Shown here piece after piece: positions 16,079 through 24,202 of a stretch of 64,000 nucleotides of DNA; the stretch's first letter is position 1; each line of letters starts with the position of its first letter. The position numbers were made by a program, and so were the translations under genes. Below the pieces are notes generated by a model. The model was not told the DNA's origin and ran no database searches. It was given only the letters and a program-made list of their open reading frames with translations. This stretch comes from CAYUVH01 sp964448135 (GTDB lineage Bacteria; Verrucomicrobiota; Verrucomicrobiia; Limisphaerales; UBA8199), in the NCBI GenBank assembly GCA_964448135.1, contig CAYUVH010000057.1:1-64000 (forward strand). Reading direction: 5' to 3'.

Positions 16079-16281
16079 CTTTCAAAACATTCCCGCTGAC
16101 GGGAGCAGGCCTGCGGCCCCACTGGCCCGTCATCCGGCCCGGTCTCTGACATCGTCTTGTTGCACCAGCAGTGGCAGGCATGGCCAAATTCCTCCTCCGG
16201 CTCTTTAAACGTTTGGTCGGCCAGCGCGGCGATAAACATCTTCTTCGTCCGCAGGTGCGCGCAAATATGTTCTGGTTTCAT
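16075..16281 (-). CDS. Small cysteine-rich protein of the molybdenum hydroxylase operon
   Basis: 68 residues, no signal peptide or membrane segment. Six cysteines are arranged as one near the N-terminus (EHICAHLR), a central cluster HACHCWCNKT, and two late ones in the stretch QACSRQRECF; a GPDDGPV segment lies between them. The pattern suggests a metal or Fe-S binding protein. It starts 8 bp after the stop of the FAD subunit gene and is the last gene of the operon 16075-19985, so an accessory or chaperone role for the hydroxylase is a fair guess. I do not recognise a named family. Confidence 0.65.
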   Translation of the reverse strand: MKPEHICAHLRTKKMFIAALADQTFKEPEEEFGHACHCWCNKTMSETGPDDGPVGPQACSRQRECFES

Positions 16282-16289
16282 GACGCCTC

Positions 16290-17252
16290 CTAAGCGATGA
16301 GCTGCATCAACGTCCGCCGCACGAGCGCGCGGGCGATCGGAATCTTGTAACCATTCTCGCTCCGAATCTGTGCATCTTTCAGCAGCACGTCCGCCGCATG
16401 GTTCGCGAGCGCTTCGTCCAAAACCTGTCCCTCCAAAATCTGGTTCGCCGCTGCGACCTGGTAGGGCACGTTCGCAATGGAACCCAGAACCAGCCGCGCG
16501 TTCTCAAGCCGCTTGCCGTCCACCTTCGCCGCGGCCCCGCAGCTCACCAGCGCCCAATCAAAGGCCGCTCTCTCGCTCACCTGCAAATAGGCGCTGCGCG
16601 TCCCCTCGACCGGAACCTTGATCTCCAGAATTAAATCGCCGGGCTCGAGCGAATTGTGTGCCGTCGAATTCTCCCAGGCTTTCGCGTAAAGGTCCGCGAT
16701 CGACCAATCCAAAACGTTATCCCCCCGTTGGACGGACACCCGCGCGTTCAAAGCTGCCAGCGCCACGGCGAGGTTGGAGATGGAGGGGCTGATGCAGGTG
16801 GTCCCGGTGAACAGGCTGTGATATTTGTTTTCCCCGTCGCGTGCATGGCAGCTCGCGCCGCCCTTTTTCAAACAGCGAATGTCGCGATGCCGGTAATACC
16901 AGCAGCGCGAATGTTGCGCCAGATTCCCACCCACCGTCGCCATGTTGCGAATCTGTCGTGAGCCGACTTCCGCCGCCGCCTGCGCAAGACCCGGAAAAAT
17001 CTTTTTCAACTCATCGTGATCTTCCAACTCGGCCACCGTGGCCAGCGCGCCGATTGTCCACGCACTTTTTCCCGTGGAGACTTTGCGGAGTCCCGGCAGC
17101 CCCTTGATGTTCACTACGGTGGAAGGCTCCACGATGTATTCCTTCATCTCGCCGAGCAGGTCGATGCCCCCGGCCAGATACCGGCCGCCATTGGCCGCCA
17201 GCTCGCGCGCCGATGCCGGCGACCCCGCGCTTACATATTCGAAAGCTTTCAT
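16290..17252 (-). CDS. Molybdenum hydroxylase FAD-binding subunit (CoxM/PaoB-like)
   Basis: 320 residues. It has the FAD PCMH-type domain (residues 1-175, with RYLAGGIDLLGEMKE and MATVGGNLAQHSRC) followed by the CO-dehydrogenase flavoprotein C-terminal domain. A cysteine-bearing insertion (RCWYYRHRDIRCLKKGGASC, about residues 122-141) matches the place where PaoB and HcrB type subunits carry an extra [4Fe-4S] cluster, so this subunit likely has one too. It passes electrons between the 2Fe-2S subunit and FAD. Its ATG overlaps the stop of the large-subunit gene (17249-17252). Confidence 0.9.
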   Translation of the reverse strand: MKAFEYVSAGSPASARELAANGGRYLAGGIDLLGEMKEYIVEPSTVVNIKGLPGLRKVSTGKSAWTIGALATVAELEDHDELKKIFPGLAQAAAEVGSRQIRNMATVGGNLAQHSRCWYYRHRDIRCLKKGGASCHARDGENKYHSLFTGTTCISPSISNLAVALAALNARVSVQRGDNVLDWSIADLYAKAWENSTAHNSLEPGDLILEIKVPVEGTRSAYLQVSERAAFDWALVSCGAAAKVDGKRLENARLVLGSIANVPYQVAAANQILEGQVLDEALANHAADVLLKDAQIRSENGYKIPIARALVRRTLMQLIA

Positions 17253-19342
17253 GATCGTGAAGCAACCGGGGTGGCCGGAACCTTGCCCAGCGCGTTGAGC
17301 ACGCGTGCGGGTGTCATTGGCAGGCTGGGCACACGGGCGCCAATCGCGTTCGACACCGCATTGCCGATCGCCGCCGCCGTCGGAATCGTCACCGGCTCGC
17401 CGATGCCGATCACGCCGCGCTCCGGCATATCGAGAAAAATCACCTCAATGTCCGGCATGTCCGCCAGGGCAGGGAGCTTGTAAGTTTCAAAATTCGGGTT
17501 TAACACCACGCCGGTGCCTGGATCCATGATCCGCTCTTCGTAAAGCGCATAGCCAATGCCCAAAATAATCCCGCCATTCACCTGGCTCTCGCACGTCAGC
17601 TTGCTGACGATCAGCCCGCCGTCCTGCACGCACAGGATCTTCTTAAGCGAAACGAAACCCGTCTCGGTGTCCACCGCGACTTCGGCAAACTGCACGCCGC
17701 CCGTCCCATTCGCGGAGAGACCTTTCTGCCATTCACCGGAAATCGTGAGCGGGTTTACCCCCAGCTTTTTGCACGCCGAAACCCAATTTTCACCACGAGC
17801 ATCGGCGATTCCCGAGACCTCTTGCAACTTCTGCAGCGTCTTCGTGCAGACGTCGTAGATCGCCGGCGAGACCGAAGCCGCCGTCGTGCTGCCGCCGCTG
17901 CCGCCGGAGTGTGGGAAGTTCGTGTCGCCGATGCGCACGCGAATCTGGTCCGGGCGCAGCCCGAGCAAATCCGCGGCAATCAGCGCGATCAGTGTGCGCG
18001 TGCCCGTCCCCAGGTCCTGGGTGCCGCAGCGAATTTCAACGCTCCCATCGGAAGCCACGCGCGCCTCGGCATGCGTGCCGCCCCCACCGCCGCCCCAGGA
18101 GGCGCCCGCGCAACCGACACCCGATTTCACCGGCCCCGGCGAAGCTCCGGGAGCCTTATACTTTGCCTGCCAGCCAAATCGTTCCGCGCCGAGCTTGTAT
18201 TGTTTACGTCGCACTTCCGACGGATCGTTGCGTATCCGGAATTCCACCGGATCGATCCCCAGCTTGACCGCCAGGTCATCCATCGCCGATTCCATGCCGA
18301 ACGACGCCGGCGGATGTCCCGGCGCGCGCATCGCTCGCGCGGAGCCCGCGTTGATCGAAACGCCGGCTTGTTTCACGCGCCGATTCGGCACGTTGTAAAT
18401 GTACGGCGCCGGAAATTCCGCGCCGCCACCGCCGCCCTCGGTCTCGCCACCACCGCCGACACCGGCGGTGCCGTAGGATTCCAACTCATAGGCGAGCAGT
18501 TTGCCTTCGGCGTTCGCGCCGAGCTTCACCTTTTGAAACGAAGACGGCCGGTTGCCCACCGCGAGCGCTTCGTCAAACCGTGTCAGCATCAACTTCACCG
18601 GCGCGCCCGCCGCTTTCGAAAGCTTCGCCGCCATGGAACCTTCCACGCCCGGATCGAATTTCGCGCCAAAGCCGCCGCCCATGTATTCCGAAATCACATG
18701 CACCCGATCGCGCGGCACGTTCAAGTGCCCCGCCAGGCCTTCCTGCACACTCGAGATGCCTTGCGTCGAAGCCCACGCCGTCACCTGGTCTTCCGTCCAG
18801 GAAATCGTGTTGCCGTGCGTTTCCAGCGCATGATGAAGTTGTACTGGCGTCGTGAAAAATCCTTCCACCACCGCCGCGCATTCGCCGAACGCCTTGTCCA
18901 CCTCGCCCGTTTCCTTGCTGCGCGGATTGGAATAGTTCGCGCGATTCTCCCAGACGCGCGGCGAATCCGCGTCCCTGGCTTCCGTCTCGCGCACGACGAA
19001 GGGCAGGGGCTTCGCGTCCACCTCGATCACCCGCAACGCATCCAGGCACGCCTGCTTCGAAATCCCCGCCACCGCCGCGAGTTCCTCGCCGTAGTAACGC
19101 ACCGTCCGCTCACCCTCGCGCACCACCAGCGCCGCTTTGATTCCCGGCACCCGCTTCGCCTTGTCCAGGTTGATCGAGGCAATCTTCGCCTTGGGCCACT
19201 TGGACCGCAAAATCATGCCATAAAGGCAGCCCTCGGGTTGCACGTCCGAACTGTACTTCGCGGACCCCGTGACCTTCGTGGGCCCGTCAATGCGCGGCGT
19301 GTGCGAGCCGATGTATTTGGTTTTTTCAGGCCAGCCTGCCAT
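17249..19342 (-). CDS. Molybdenum hydroxylase molybdopterin-binding subunit
   Basis: 697 residues with the aldehyde oxidase/xanthine dehydrogenase a/b hammerhead (about residues 15-130) and the molybdopterin domains. Mo-cofactor loops are visible as YMGGGFGAKF, GSARAMRAPGHPP and GTQDLGTGTRT. The catalytic Glu lies in GVIGIGEPVTIPTAAA near the C-terminus. Glycine-rich inserts around 350 and 450 are conspicuous. No signal peptide of its own; it probably rides out of the cell with the Tat-tagged 2Fe-2S subunit, as in PaoABC. It oxidises an aldehyde or N-heterocycle; the substrate is unknown. It overlaps the upstream gene by 17 bp and the FAD gene by 4 bp. Confidence 0.93.
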   Translation of the reverse strand: MAGWPEKTKYIGSHTPRIDGPTKVTGSAKYSSDVQPEGCLYGMILRSKWPKAKIASINLDKAKRVPGIKAALVVREGERTVRYYGEELAAVAGISKQACLDALRVIEVDAKPLPFVVRETEARDADSPRVWENRANYSNPRSKETGEVDKAFGECAAVVEGFFTTPVQLHHALETHGNTISWTEDQVTAWASTQGISSVQEGLAGHLNVPRDRVHVISEYMGGGFGAKFDPGVEGSMAAKLSKAAGAPVKLMLTRFDEALAVGNRPSSFQKVKLGANAEGKLLAYELESYGTAGVGGGGETEGGGGGAEFPAPYIYNVPNRRVKQAGVSINAGSARAMRAPGHPPASFGMESAMDDLAVKLGIDPVEFRIRNDPSEVRRKQYKLGAERFGWQAKYKAPGASPGPVKSGVGCAGASWGGGGGGTHAEARVASDGSVEIRCGTQDLGTGTRTLIALIAADLLGLRPDQIRVRIGDTNFPHSGGSGGSTTAASVSPAIYDVCTKTLQKLQEVSGIADARGENWVSACKKLGVNPLTISGEWQKGLSANGTGGVQFAEVAVDTETGFVSLKKILCVQDGGLIVSKLTCESQVNGGIILGIGYALYEERIMDPGTGVVLNPNFETYKLPALADMPDIEVIFLDMPERGVIGIGEPVTIPTAAAIGNAVSNAIGARVPSLPMTPARVLNALGKVPATPVASRS

Positions 19343-19985
19343 AGGGAATGACCTCCGCGTTATCCGCCACCGGAACTCCCGCCGCCTTGAACACCGCCTG
19401 CATCACGCGCGGGTAAGTGCCGCACCGGCAAAGATTCCCCGCGCACGCGTGCTTCACCTGTTCCTTCGTGGGCTTGGGTGTCTTCTTGAGCAATGCCGTC
19501 ACGCTCATCACGAAACCCGGCGTGCAATAGCCGCACATCAGCGCGTCCTGATCCACAAAGGCCTGCTGTACTTTGGTGAGTTTGCCGTCCTTCGCCAGCC
19601 CTTCGATGGTCGTGATCGCATGTCCCTGCGCTTCAATTGCCAGCTTGCTGCAGGAATAAATCGGCGCGTCGTCGAACAGCACCGTGCAGGCGCCGCAGGT
19701 TCCTCGATCGCAAACTTCCTTGGATCCCGTGAGCGGCGTCAGGTTCCGCAACACCTCCAGCAAAGTGACCCGCGGCTCAACCTGAAACTTCTGCGCCTTG
19801 CCGTTGATTTGCAGCGTGATGGGAACGGGCCCGGGTCCCAGGGTCTTTTCGCCATTCGCCTTCGCCAGTTCATCGGCGACCGTATTCACCTGCGCCGTCG
19901 CGACTGTCGCGGCGGAGGTGCCAAAGGCCTTCAGAAACGAACGCCGTGAAACCGCCGGCGTGTCAGGAGTACCGGAATCGTTCAT
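19326..19985 (-). CDS. Tat-exported 2Fe-2S subunit of molybdenum hydroxylase
   Basis: 219 residues. The N-terminus carries a twin-arginine signal (SRRSFLKAFGTSAATVATA, residues 13-31). The plant-type ferredoxin domain binds the first [2Fe-2S] via CDRGTCGAC (about residue 115). The helical domain binds the second via CGYC and CRC within CAGNLCRCGTYPRV (about residue 190). It is first in the operon 2Fe-2S, Mo subunit, FAD subunit, small Cys-rich gene, and supplies the export signal for the complex, which should work in the periplasm. A XdhC/PaoD-type insertion chaperone is not present nearby. Confidence 0.92.
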   Translation of the reverse strand: MNDSGTPDTPAVSRRSFLKAFGTSAATVATAQVNTVADELAKANGEKTLGPGPVPITLQINGKAQKFQVEPRVTLLEVLRNLTPLTGSKEVCDRGTCGACTVLFDDAPIYSCSKLAIEAQGHAITTIEGLAKDGKLTKVQQAFVDQDALMCGYCTPGFVMSVTALLKKTPKPTKEQVKHACAGNLCRCGTYPRVMQAVFKAAGVPVADNAEVIPYGRLA

Positions 19986-20044
19986 TCTTCGCTAACTCTT
20001 ACACCCGTCCGCTCACAAATGCAACGGGCGCGCAATAATGGACC

Positions 20045-20158
20045 GCGGCTGTGGCGAAGCCCAGCCGCACCGGGAACGATTTCCGTATGGCGAGGGAGCT
20101 TGATTCGCTCGTCGGATGCTTGATCATAAGCGCTGCGGCTGGGCTTCGCCACAGCCGC
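20045..20158. repeat. Perfect 24-nt inverted repeat
   Basis: GCGGCTGTGGCGAAGCCCAG plus CCGC at 20045-20068 is matched exactly by its reverse complement at 20135-20158, with 66 nt between. The pair sits between the sulfatase stop (20173) and the molybdenum hydroxylase operon start (19985), both genes on the minus strand. It could form a long hairpin at the 3' end of the sulfatase message or be a mobile palindromic repeat. Confidence 0.85.
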
Positions 20159-20172
20159 CCTACGCTCGCTGA

Positions 20173-21468
20173 CTACTGCTTCCGTTTCTTCTTCTTCTTT
20201 CCCGCCTTGTCCGGATCGCCCGCGCCGGCCGGCGCCGTCGGATGCGAATCGAGCACTGCCTGCAGCTTTACTCTCGCTGCGTTCGCACCTGCATCCGCCG
20301 TATCCCGCGGCACGAATTTCTCTTCGAAGGGAGCATTCGAAAGATCAAACAATTCCCCCTTGTTCGTCAGCTTGAACCGCGCGTCGCGGACATACGATTT
20401 GCCATTCAACTCCACATACACCCATTCGCGCGGCTTGCCTTTCTCGCCCTTGATCTGCGGCGCGAAGCTCACACTGTCCAGCTTCACCCCTTCCGGCAGC
20501 GGTGCGCCGCCCAGTTCAGCGAACGTCGCGTAGAAATCGCTGAAGTCCGTCAAATCGTGGTTCACCTTGCCCGCCGGCGTCACTCCGGGCCACCGCACCA
20601 GCGTCGGTTCGCGGCTGCCGCCCTCCAGCATCGAGCCCTTTTGACCGCTGATTTTCTTCCCGTCGACCGTGGCCGCCTCCACACCAAACCGTGCCGTGCC
20701 ATTGTCGCCCGTGAAAATAATCACCGTCTTCTCGCGCAATTTCAGGCGGTCCACTTCATCCAGCAGCTTGCCCACCAGCTTGTCCATGTACACCACGTTA
20801 TCGCGATACAACTCATCGGCCGAAGCGCCCGGCTTGCTGTCCGGCGTGCGCAGGATCGGCCCGTGGATGCTCGACATCGGGTAATAGAGGAAGAACGGCT
20901 GGTCCTTGTGCTTCTCGATGAAATTCACCGCGAACTTGTGCATCAGGTCCGGCATATACTCATCCTTGGCCAGCGTCATCTGTTTTCCATCCTGGCGGTA
21001 ATTCGGACGTTGCGAACTCCAATACAAGCCGCTGCCCGGAAAAACGAGGTATTCGTCAAAGCCCCATTCGCCGGGGCCGAACGACATCTGTCCCCACTTG
21101 CCCACGCTGCCGGTCACGTAACCGGCCTTCTTCATGGTCGTGGGCAGCATGATTTCGTGGCCCGGCTGGATCGCATTGTGACTGTTGTTATTGATCAACC
21201 CCGTCCGAAACGGATACCGGCCCGTGAGCGTCTGGCACCGCGTCGGCCCGCACAACGGCGTGGCATACGAATACTCGAACTTCGTCCCATCCTTCGCCAG
21301 CGAGTCAATATGGGGTGTCTTGAACGGCCCGCCCGTGCAGCCGATATCGCCCAACCCCACGTCGTCGGACAGAATCAGGATGATATTTGGCTTCGTGGTT
21401 TCCGCCGCCCAGGTGGCCTGAAGCAACGCGAGCAGACACGCAACGATGAGAAGAGTTCGCTTGATCAT
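20173..21468 (-). CDS. Secreted arylsulfatase-family sulfatase
   Basis: 431 residues after choosing the ATG at 21468, which gives a clean signal peptide (TLLIVACLLALLQATWAAE). The metal-binding start NIILILSDDVG (about residue 30) and the formylglycine motif CGPTRCQTLTGR (C-x-P-x-R, about residue 74) are intact, as are GKWGQ and the FTGDNGT metal site (about residue 270). The Cys must be oxidised to formylglycine by FGE or anSME before activity. It acts on a sulfate ester outside the cytoplasm; the carbohydrate is unknown. The C-terminus ends in a lysine-rich tail (KKKKKRKQ). It is monocistronic, with a 24-nt inverted repeat after the stop. Confidence 0.93.
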   Translation of the reverse strand: MIKRTLLIVACLLALLQATWAAETTKPNIILILSDDVGLGDIGCTGGPFKTPHIDSLAKDGTKFEYSYATPLCGPTRCQTLTGRYPFRTGLINNNSHNAIQPGHEIMLPTTMKKAGYVTGSVGKWGQMSFGPGEWGFDEYLVFPGSGLYWSSQRPNYRQDGKQMTLAKDEYMPDLMHKFAVNFIEKHKDQPFFLYYPMSSIHGPILRTPDSKPGASADELYRDNVVYMDKLVGKLLDEVDRLKLREKTVIIFTGDNGTARFGVEAATVDGKKISGQKGSMLEGGSREPTLVRWPGVTPAGKVNHDLTDFSDFYATFAELGGAPLPEGVKLDSVSFAPQIKGEKGKPREWVYVELNGKSYVRDARFKLTNKGELFDLSNAPFEEKFVPRDTADAGANAARVKLQAVLDSHPTAPAGAGDPDKAGKKKKKRKQ

Positions 21469-21722
21469 GGAGGTATGGTTTTTGTTTCGCAGTCCCGGCT
21501 TAGGCTGGCACCGTACACAATGCAAGGCCCGGCCTTGATACCCAAGTCTCAACTCAGACGAATCCGCGGTGCTGGCGGTTACTGCGAAATACGGGACCGC
21601 GTTACCTACTGGTCTCCGTCCGAAGTGATCTGATTTCGCGACCGGGCAAAGCTGTTCGCCAACCGTCGCTGCTTTCTCCATAATCCCTGTCGCACCTTGC
21701 CGGCGGTCGGCGATCAAAACCT

Positions 21723-23669
21723 ATGAAACCGTGCGCACATTTCTGTCGCAGTCTGGCGCTGCTGGCTTTTGGCGCTCTGCATCTCTCCGCAATCGAGCCG
21801 CCCAAACCCTTCACGCCCATCAAGGCCGGCACAAAGGAATTTCGTTGCCTGGGTCGCACGACTGAATTGGGCAACTTTCTGTTGCCGGCGCAAATCACGG
21901 CCGCCGGACAGAAGCTGCTCACCTCGCCCGTGAGAATTGTCAGCGAGCCTGACCTCACTTCCGCATTGAAGGGCAGCGGCAAATTGGTTCAAGGGGGCCC
22001 GAACACAGCGGTTTGGAACTGGAGCGCCGCCGCGGCCGATTTCTCGGTGAGCAGCCGGATGGCCGCCGATTGCGATGGCTTTTGCTGGTATGAAATCCAA
22101 TTCACTCCCAGGCATCCCCTGAAGTTGCGTTCGCTCGGCCTCGAAATACCTCGCGTGGCCCGGACCGCGCGCTATTTCCATTCCGCCGACTACAGTTGGT
22201 CGAATCTCTCGCAGGGCTTCCCCGAACTCGGCGGCAAATGGAGCGGCCCATTCAAGCCTTACGTCTGGCTCGGCGACGAGGAACGTGGCCTGGCTTGGTG
22301 CGCGGAATCCCCGGCCGGATGGCAATTGCGCGAGCCCGCCCAGGCTCTCGTCGCCGAAACGCGGGGCGATACGGTTCTGTTCAAAACGACCTGGCTCGAC
22401 CACGAAGAGGTCATTGCCGCGCCGATTACCTTCCGGTTCGGTCTGCAAGCCAGCCCGGTCAAGCCGGTGTCGTTTGCGTGGCGGGCCGGTGCCCGCATTC
22501 TACATGACATCCACTACGACTCGGCTCAGCCCGGCGCCGACGGCCGTTGCGAACTCGATCTGTTGCGCGACGGCGGCGTGAAGACGGTCGTGATCCACGA
22601 TTCCTGGACGAAATACTTCGGCCAGATGGTGCCGGCCGATCCCGCGAAATTCCGCCAGCTCATCGCTGCCTGCCATCAACGCGGTTTGCGGCTGCTGGTG
22701 TATGTCGGTTACGGCGTCGCCCGTACCGCGCCAGAGTTGCAGGGCAAACACGATGCGTGGTCCGTCATGCCGCTCATCCCCTGGGACCCCGGCTACAAGC
22801 CCGAGACGCGCGGTTTTGATGCCACGTGCCCGAACAGCGCCTGGGCGGATTGGCTCGTCGCCTGCGTGGACAAACTGTTCGCCGATTACGATCTCGACGG
22901 CCTCTACTTCGACGGCGTCAGTTACGGCTGGCCCTGCAAAAACGAAGCGCACGGCTGCGGCTGGAAGGATCCGCAGGGCAATCTCCACGCCGCTTTTCCC
23001 ATGCTTGCGGCTCGCAATCTCATGCGGCGGATTGCCGACACCGTGCACCGCCACAAACCGGATGCCATCCTCGATGCGCACATGTCGTCCAATTTCACCC
23101 TGCCCACGCTGGCATTCTGCGACAGCGTCTGGAACGGCGAGCAATTCGAGACCCACACCGCCGCCGAGAAATTTGAAGTGCCGCTGCACGCCTTCCGCAC
23201 GGAGTTCATGGGCTATGCGCATGGCCTGGACGCCGAATTCCTCTGCTACGAAAACCGGCCCTTCACCTTCGACGAAGCCATCGCACTGGCCTGGGTGCAC
23301 GGCGTCGAAGTGCGTCCCTATCCAAAAACCCTCGCGAAGGTCACACCGATCTGGACGGCGATGGACCGCTTCGGCGTCGCCAAGGCCGATTGGCTCCCGT
23401 ATTGGTCGCCGCAGGGGATTATCACGGACACGCCGGACACAAAGGTCAGCGCCTGGACCCGCGCTGGCAAGGTGCTGCTCGTGGTGAGCCATCTGGCGCG
23501 TACCCCCGCCACCGCCCGCATCCAGCTTGATCGCCGCAAGCTCGGTTTGAAGAAAGGCGAGTTGCGCGCAAGCGACGCGTTGACGAATGAACCCTTGCCA
23601 CTGAATGCTGGGACCCTCGAATTGTCTTTCACCGGGATGAGTTGCCGGTTTGTAGAAATCAGCCGCTAA
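21723..23669 (+). CDS. Secreted glycoside hydrolase-like protein (DUF6067-type barrel)
   Basis: 648 residues with a signal peptide (LALLAFGALHLSA). The N-terminal half (30-260) is beta-rich. Residues about 265-560 read as a TIM barrel: VVIHDSWTKYFG, LRLLVYVGYGV, DLDGLYFDGVSYGWPC, PDAILDAHMSS and FLCYENRPF mark strand ends with acidic residues. The C-terminal 80 residues form a small beta sandwich. The layout resembles uncharacterised glycoside-hydrolase-domain proteins (DUF6067 type, my recollection). The substrate is unknown. It diverges from the sulfatase gene, a plausible partner in degrading a sulfated glycan. The TGTAACCG element begins 53 nt after the stop. Confidence 0.75.
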   Translation: MKPCAHFCRSLALLAFGALHLSAIEPPKPFTPIKAGTKEFRCLGRTTELGNFLLPAQITAAGQKLLTSPVRIVSEPDLTSALKGSGKLVQGGPNTAVWNWSAAAADFSVSSRMAADCDGFCWYEIQFTPRHPLKLRSLGLEIPRVARTARYFHSADYSWSNLSQGFPELGGKWSGPFKPYVWLGDEERGLAWCAESPAGWQLREPAQALVAETRGDTVLFKTTWLDHEEVIAAPITFRFGLQASPVKPVSFAWRAGARILHDIHYDSAQPGADGRCELDLLRDGGVKTVVIHDSWTKYFGQMVPADPAKFRQLIAACHQRGLRLLVYVGYGVARTAPELQGKHDAWSVMPLIPWDPGYKPETRGFDATCPNSAWADWLVACVDKLFADYDLDGLYFDGVSYGWPCKNEAHGCGWKDPQGNLHAAFPMLAARNLMRRIADTVHRHKPDAILDAHMSSNFTLPTLAFCDSVWNGEQFETHTAAEKFEVPLHAFRTEFMGYAHGLDAEFLCYENRPFTFDEAIALAWVHGVEVRPYPKTLAKVTPIWTAMDRFGVAKADWLPYWSPQGIITDTPDTKVSAWTRAGKVLLVVSHLARTPATARIQLDRRKLGLKKGELRASDALTNEPLPLNAGTLELSFTGMSCRFVEISR

Positions 23670-23722
23670 TCCTTGAGCAGCGCCAGGGGCGGAGAGGTCT
23701 CCATAGGCATACCCCCTGATTT

Positions 23723-23828
23723 ATCGGTTACACGGTTACAAACCGCATAAACATTGGGTGAAATGGATGTTTTATCGGTTACATTTGCGGTTACAGATCG
23801 GTTACAAATGGGCCGTATCGGTTACAAA
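23723..23828 (+). repeat. TGTAACCG element, copy 2
   Basis: It reads, on the minus strand, the same series of TGTAACCG cores as 5151-5257 with the same central block (CACCCAATGTTTATGCGG) and the same two close cores at the gene-proximal end. Differences are a few substitutions. It begins 53 nt after the stop of the gene at 21723 and has the same orientation relative to that gene as copy 1 has to its gene. Confidence 0.85.
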
Positions 23829-24202
23829 TAAGGGAAGGGACGAAGTGACCAGAATCCGAAGGAGGAAAAAATCGGGTTAATTCGTGCAATTCGTGTCTTT
23901 GCGCCTTATGCCCATACCTCGAGGGCCTTTACTCGGGGTTGCGTTAAGTCTCCGCCAAACCGCTCTCAAAGAAAACTTATTCACATGGACAGTCCATGTC
24001 CCAGTGGCCCGGTTACGGTGTTCGCGCACAAGGAGGTGGGGATCATTCAGGTTCGCGTCATTCGAATCTCATGGAGTTGAGAATTGCGGATTGAACGGCA
24101 TACTGGGAGATGATTTTGCGTGGTGCGAATACTTGCGGGCATGGCGTGGCACGGAAGGAGGCTCCTTCCGGTGCGTCCATGGGCACGGCCCGCAGGTAGA
24201 AT
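23829..24202. other. Gene-free stretch upstream of the MFS gene
   Basis: No supported gene. It contains a paired ATTCGTG (near 23880-23900), and a near-perfect palindrome ACATGGAC-A-GTCCATGT at 23983-23999 about 200 bp upstream of the transporter start, which could be a regulator site. I see nothing else. Confidence 0.4.

Noticed and set aside
17822..19351. Long plus-strand open frame opposite the molybdopterin subunit
   Set aside because: It mirrors the real gene; composition is dominated by Arg, His and Ala, with no motif.
5151..23828. Composite transposon with inverted ends
   Set aside because: No transposase, integrase or target-site duplication is visible, and the content is ordinary chromosomal genes.
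23977..23985. DnaA box TTATTCACA and possible origin
   Set aside because: A single match is expected by chance; there is no cluster, no AT-rich unwinding region and no dnaA. The rpmH operon alone does not mark oriC.
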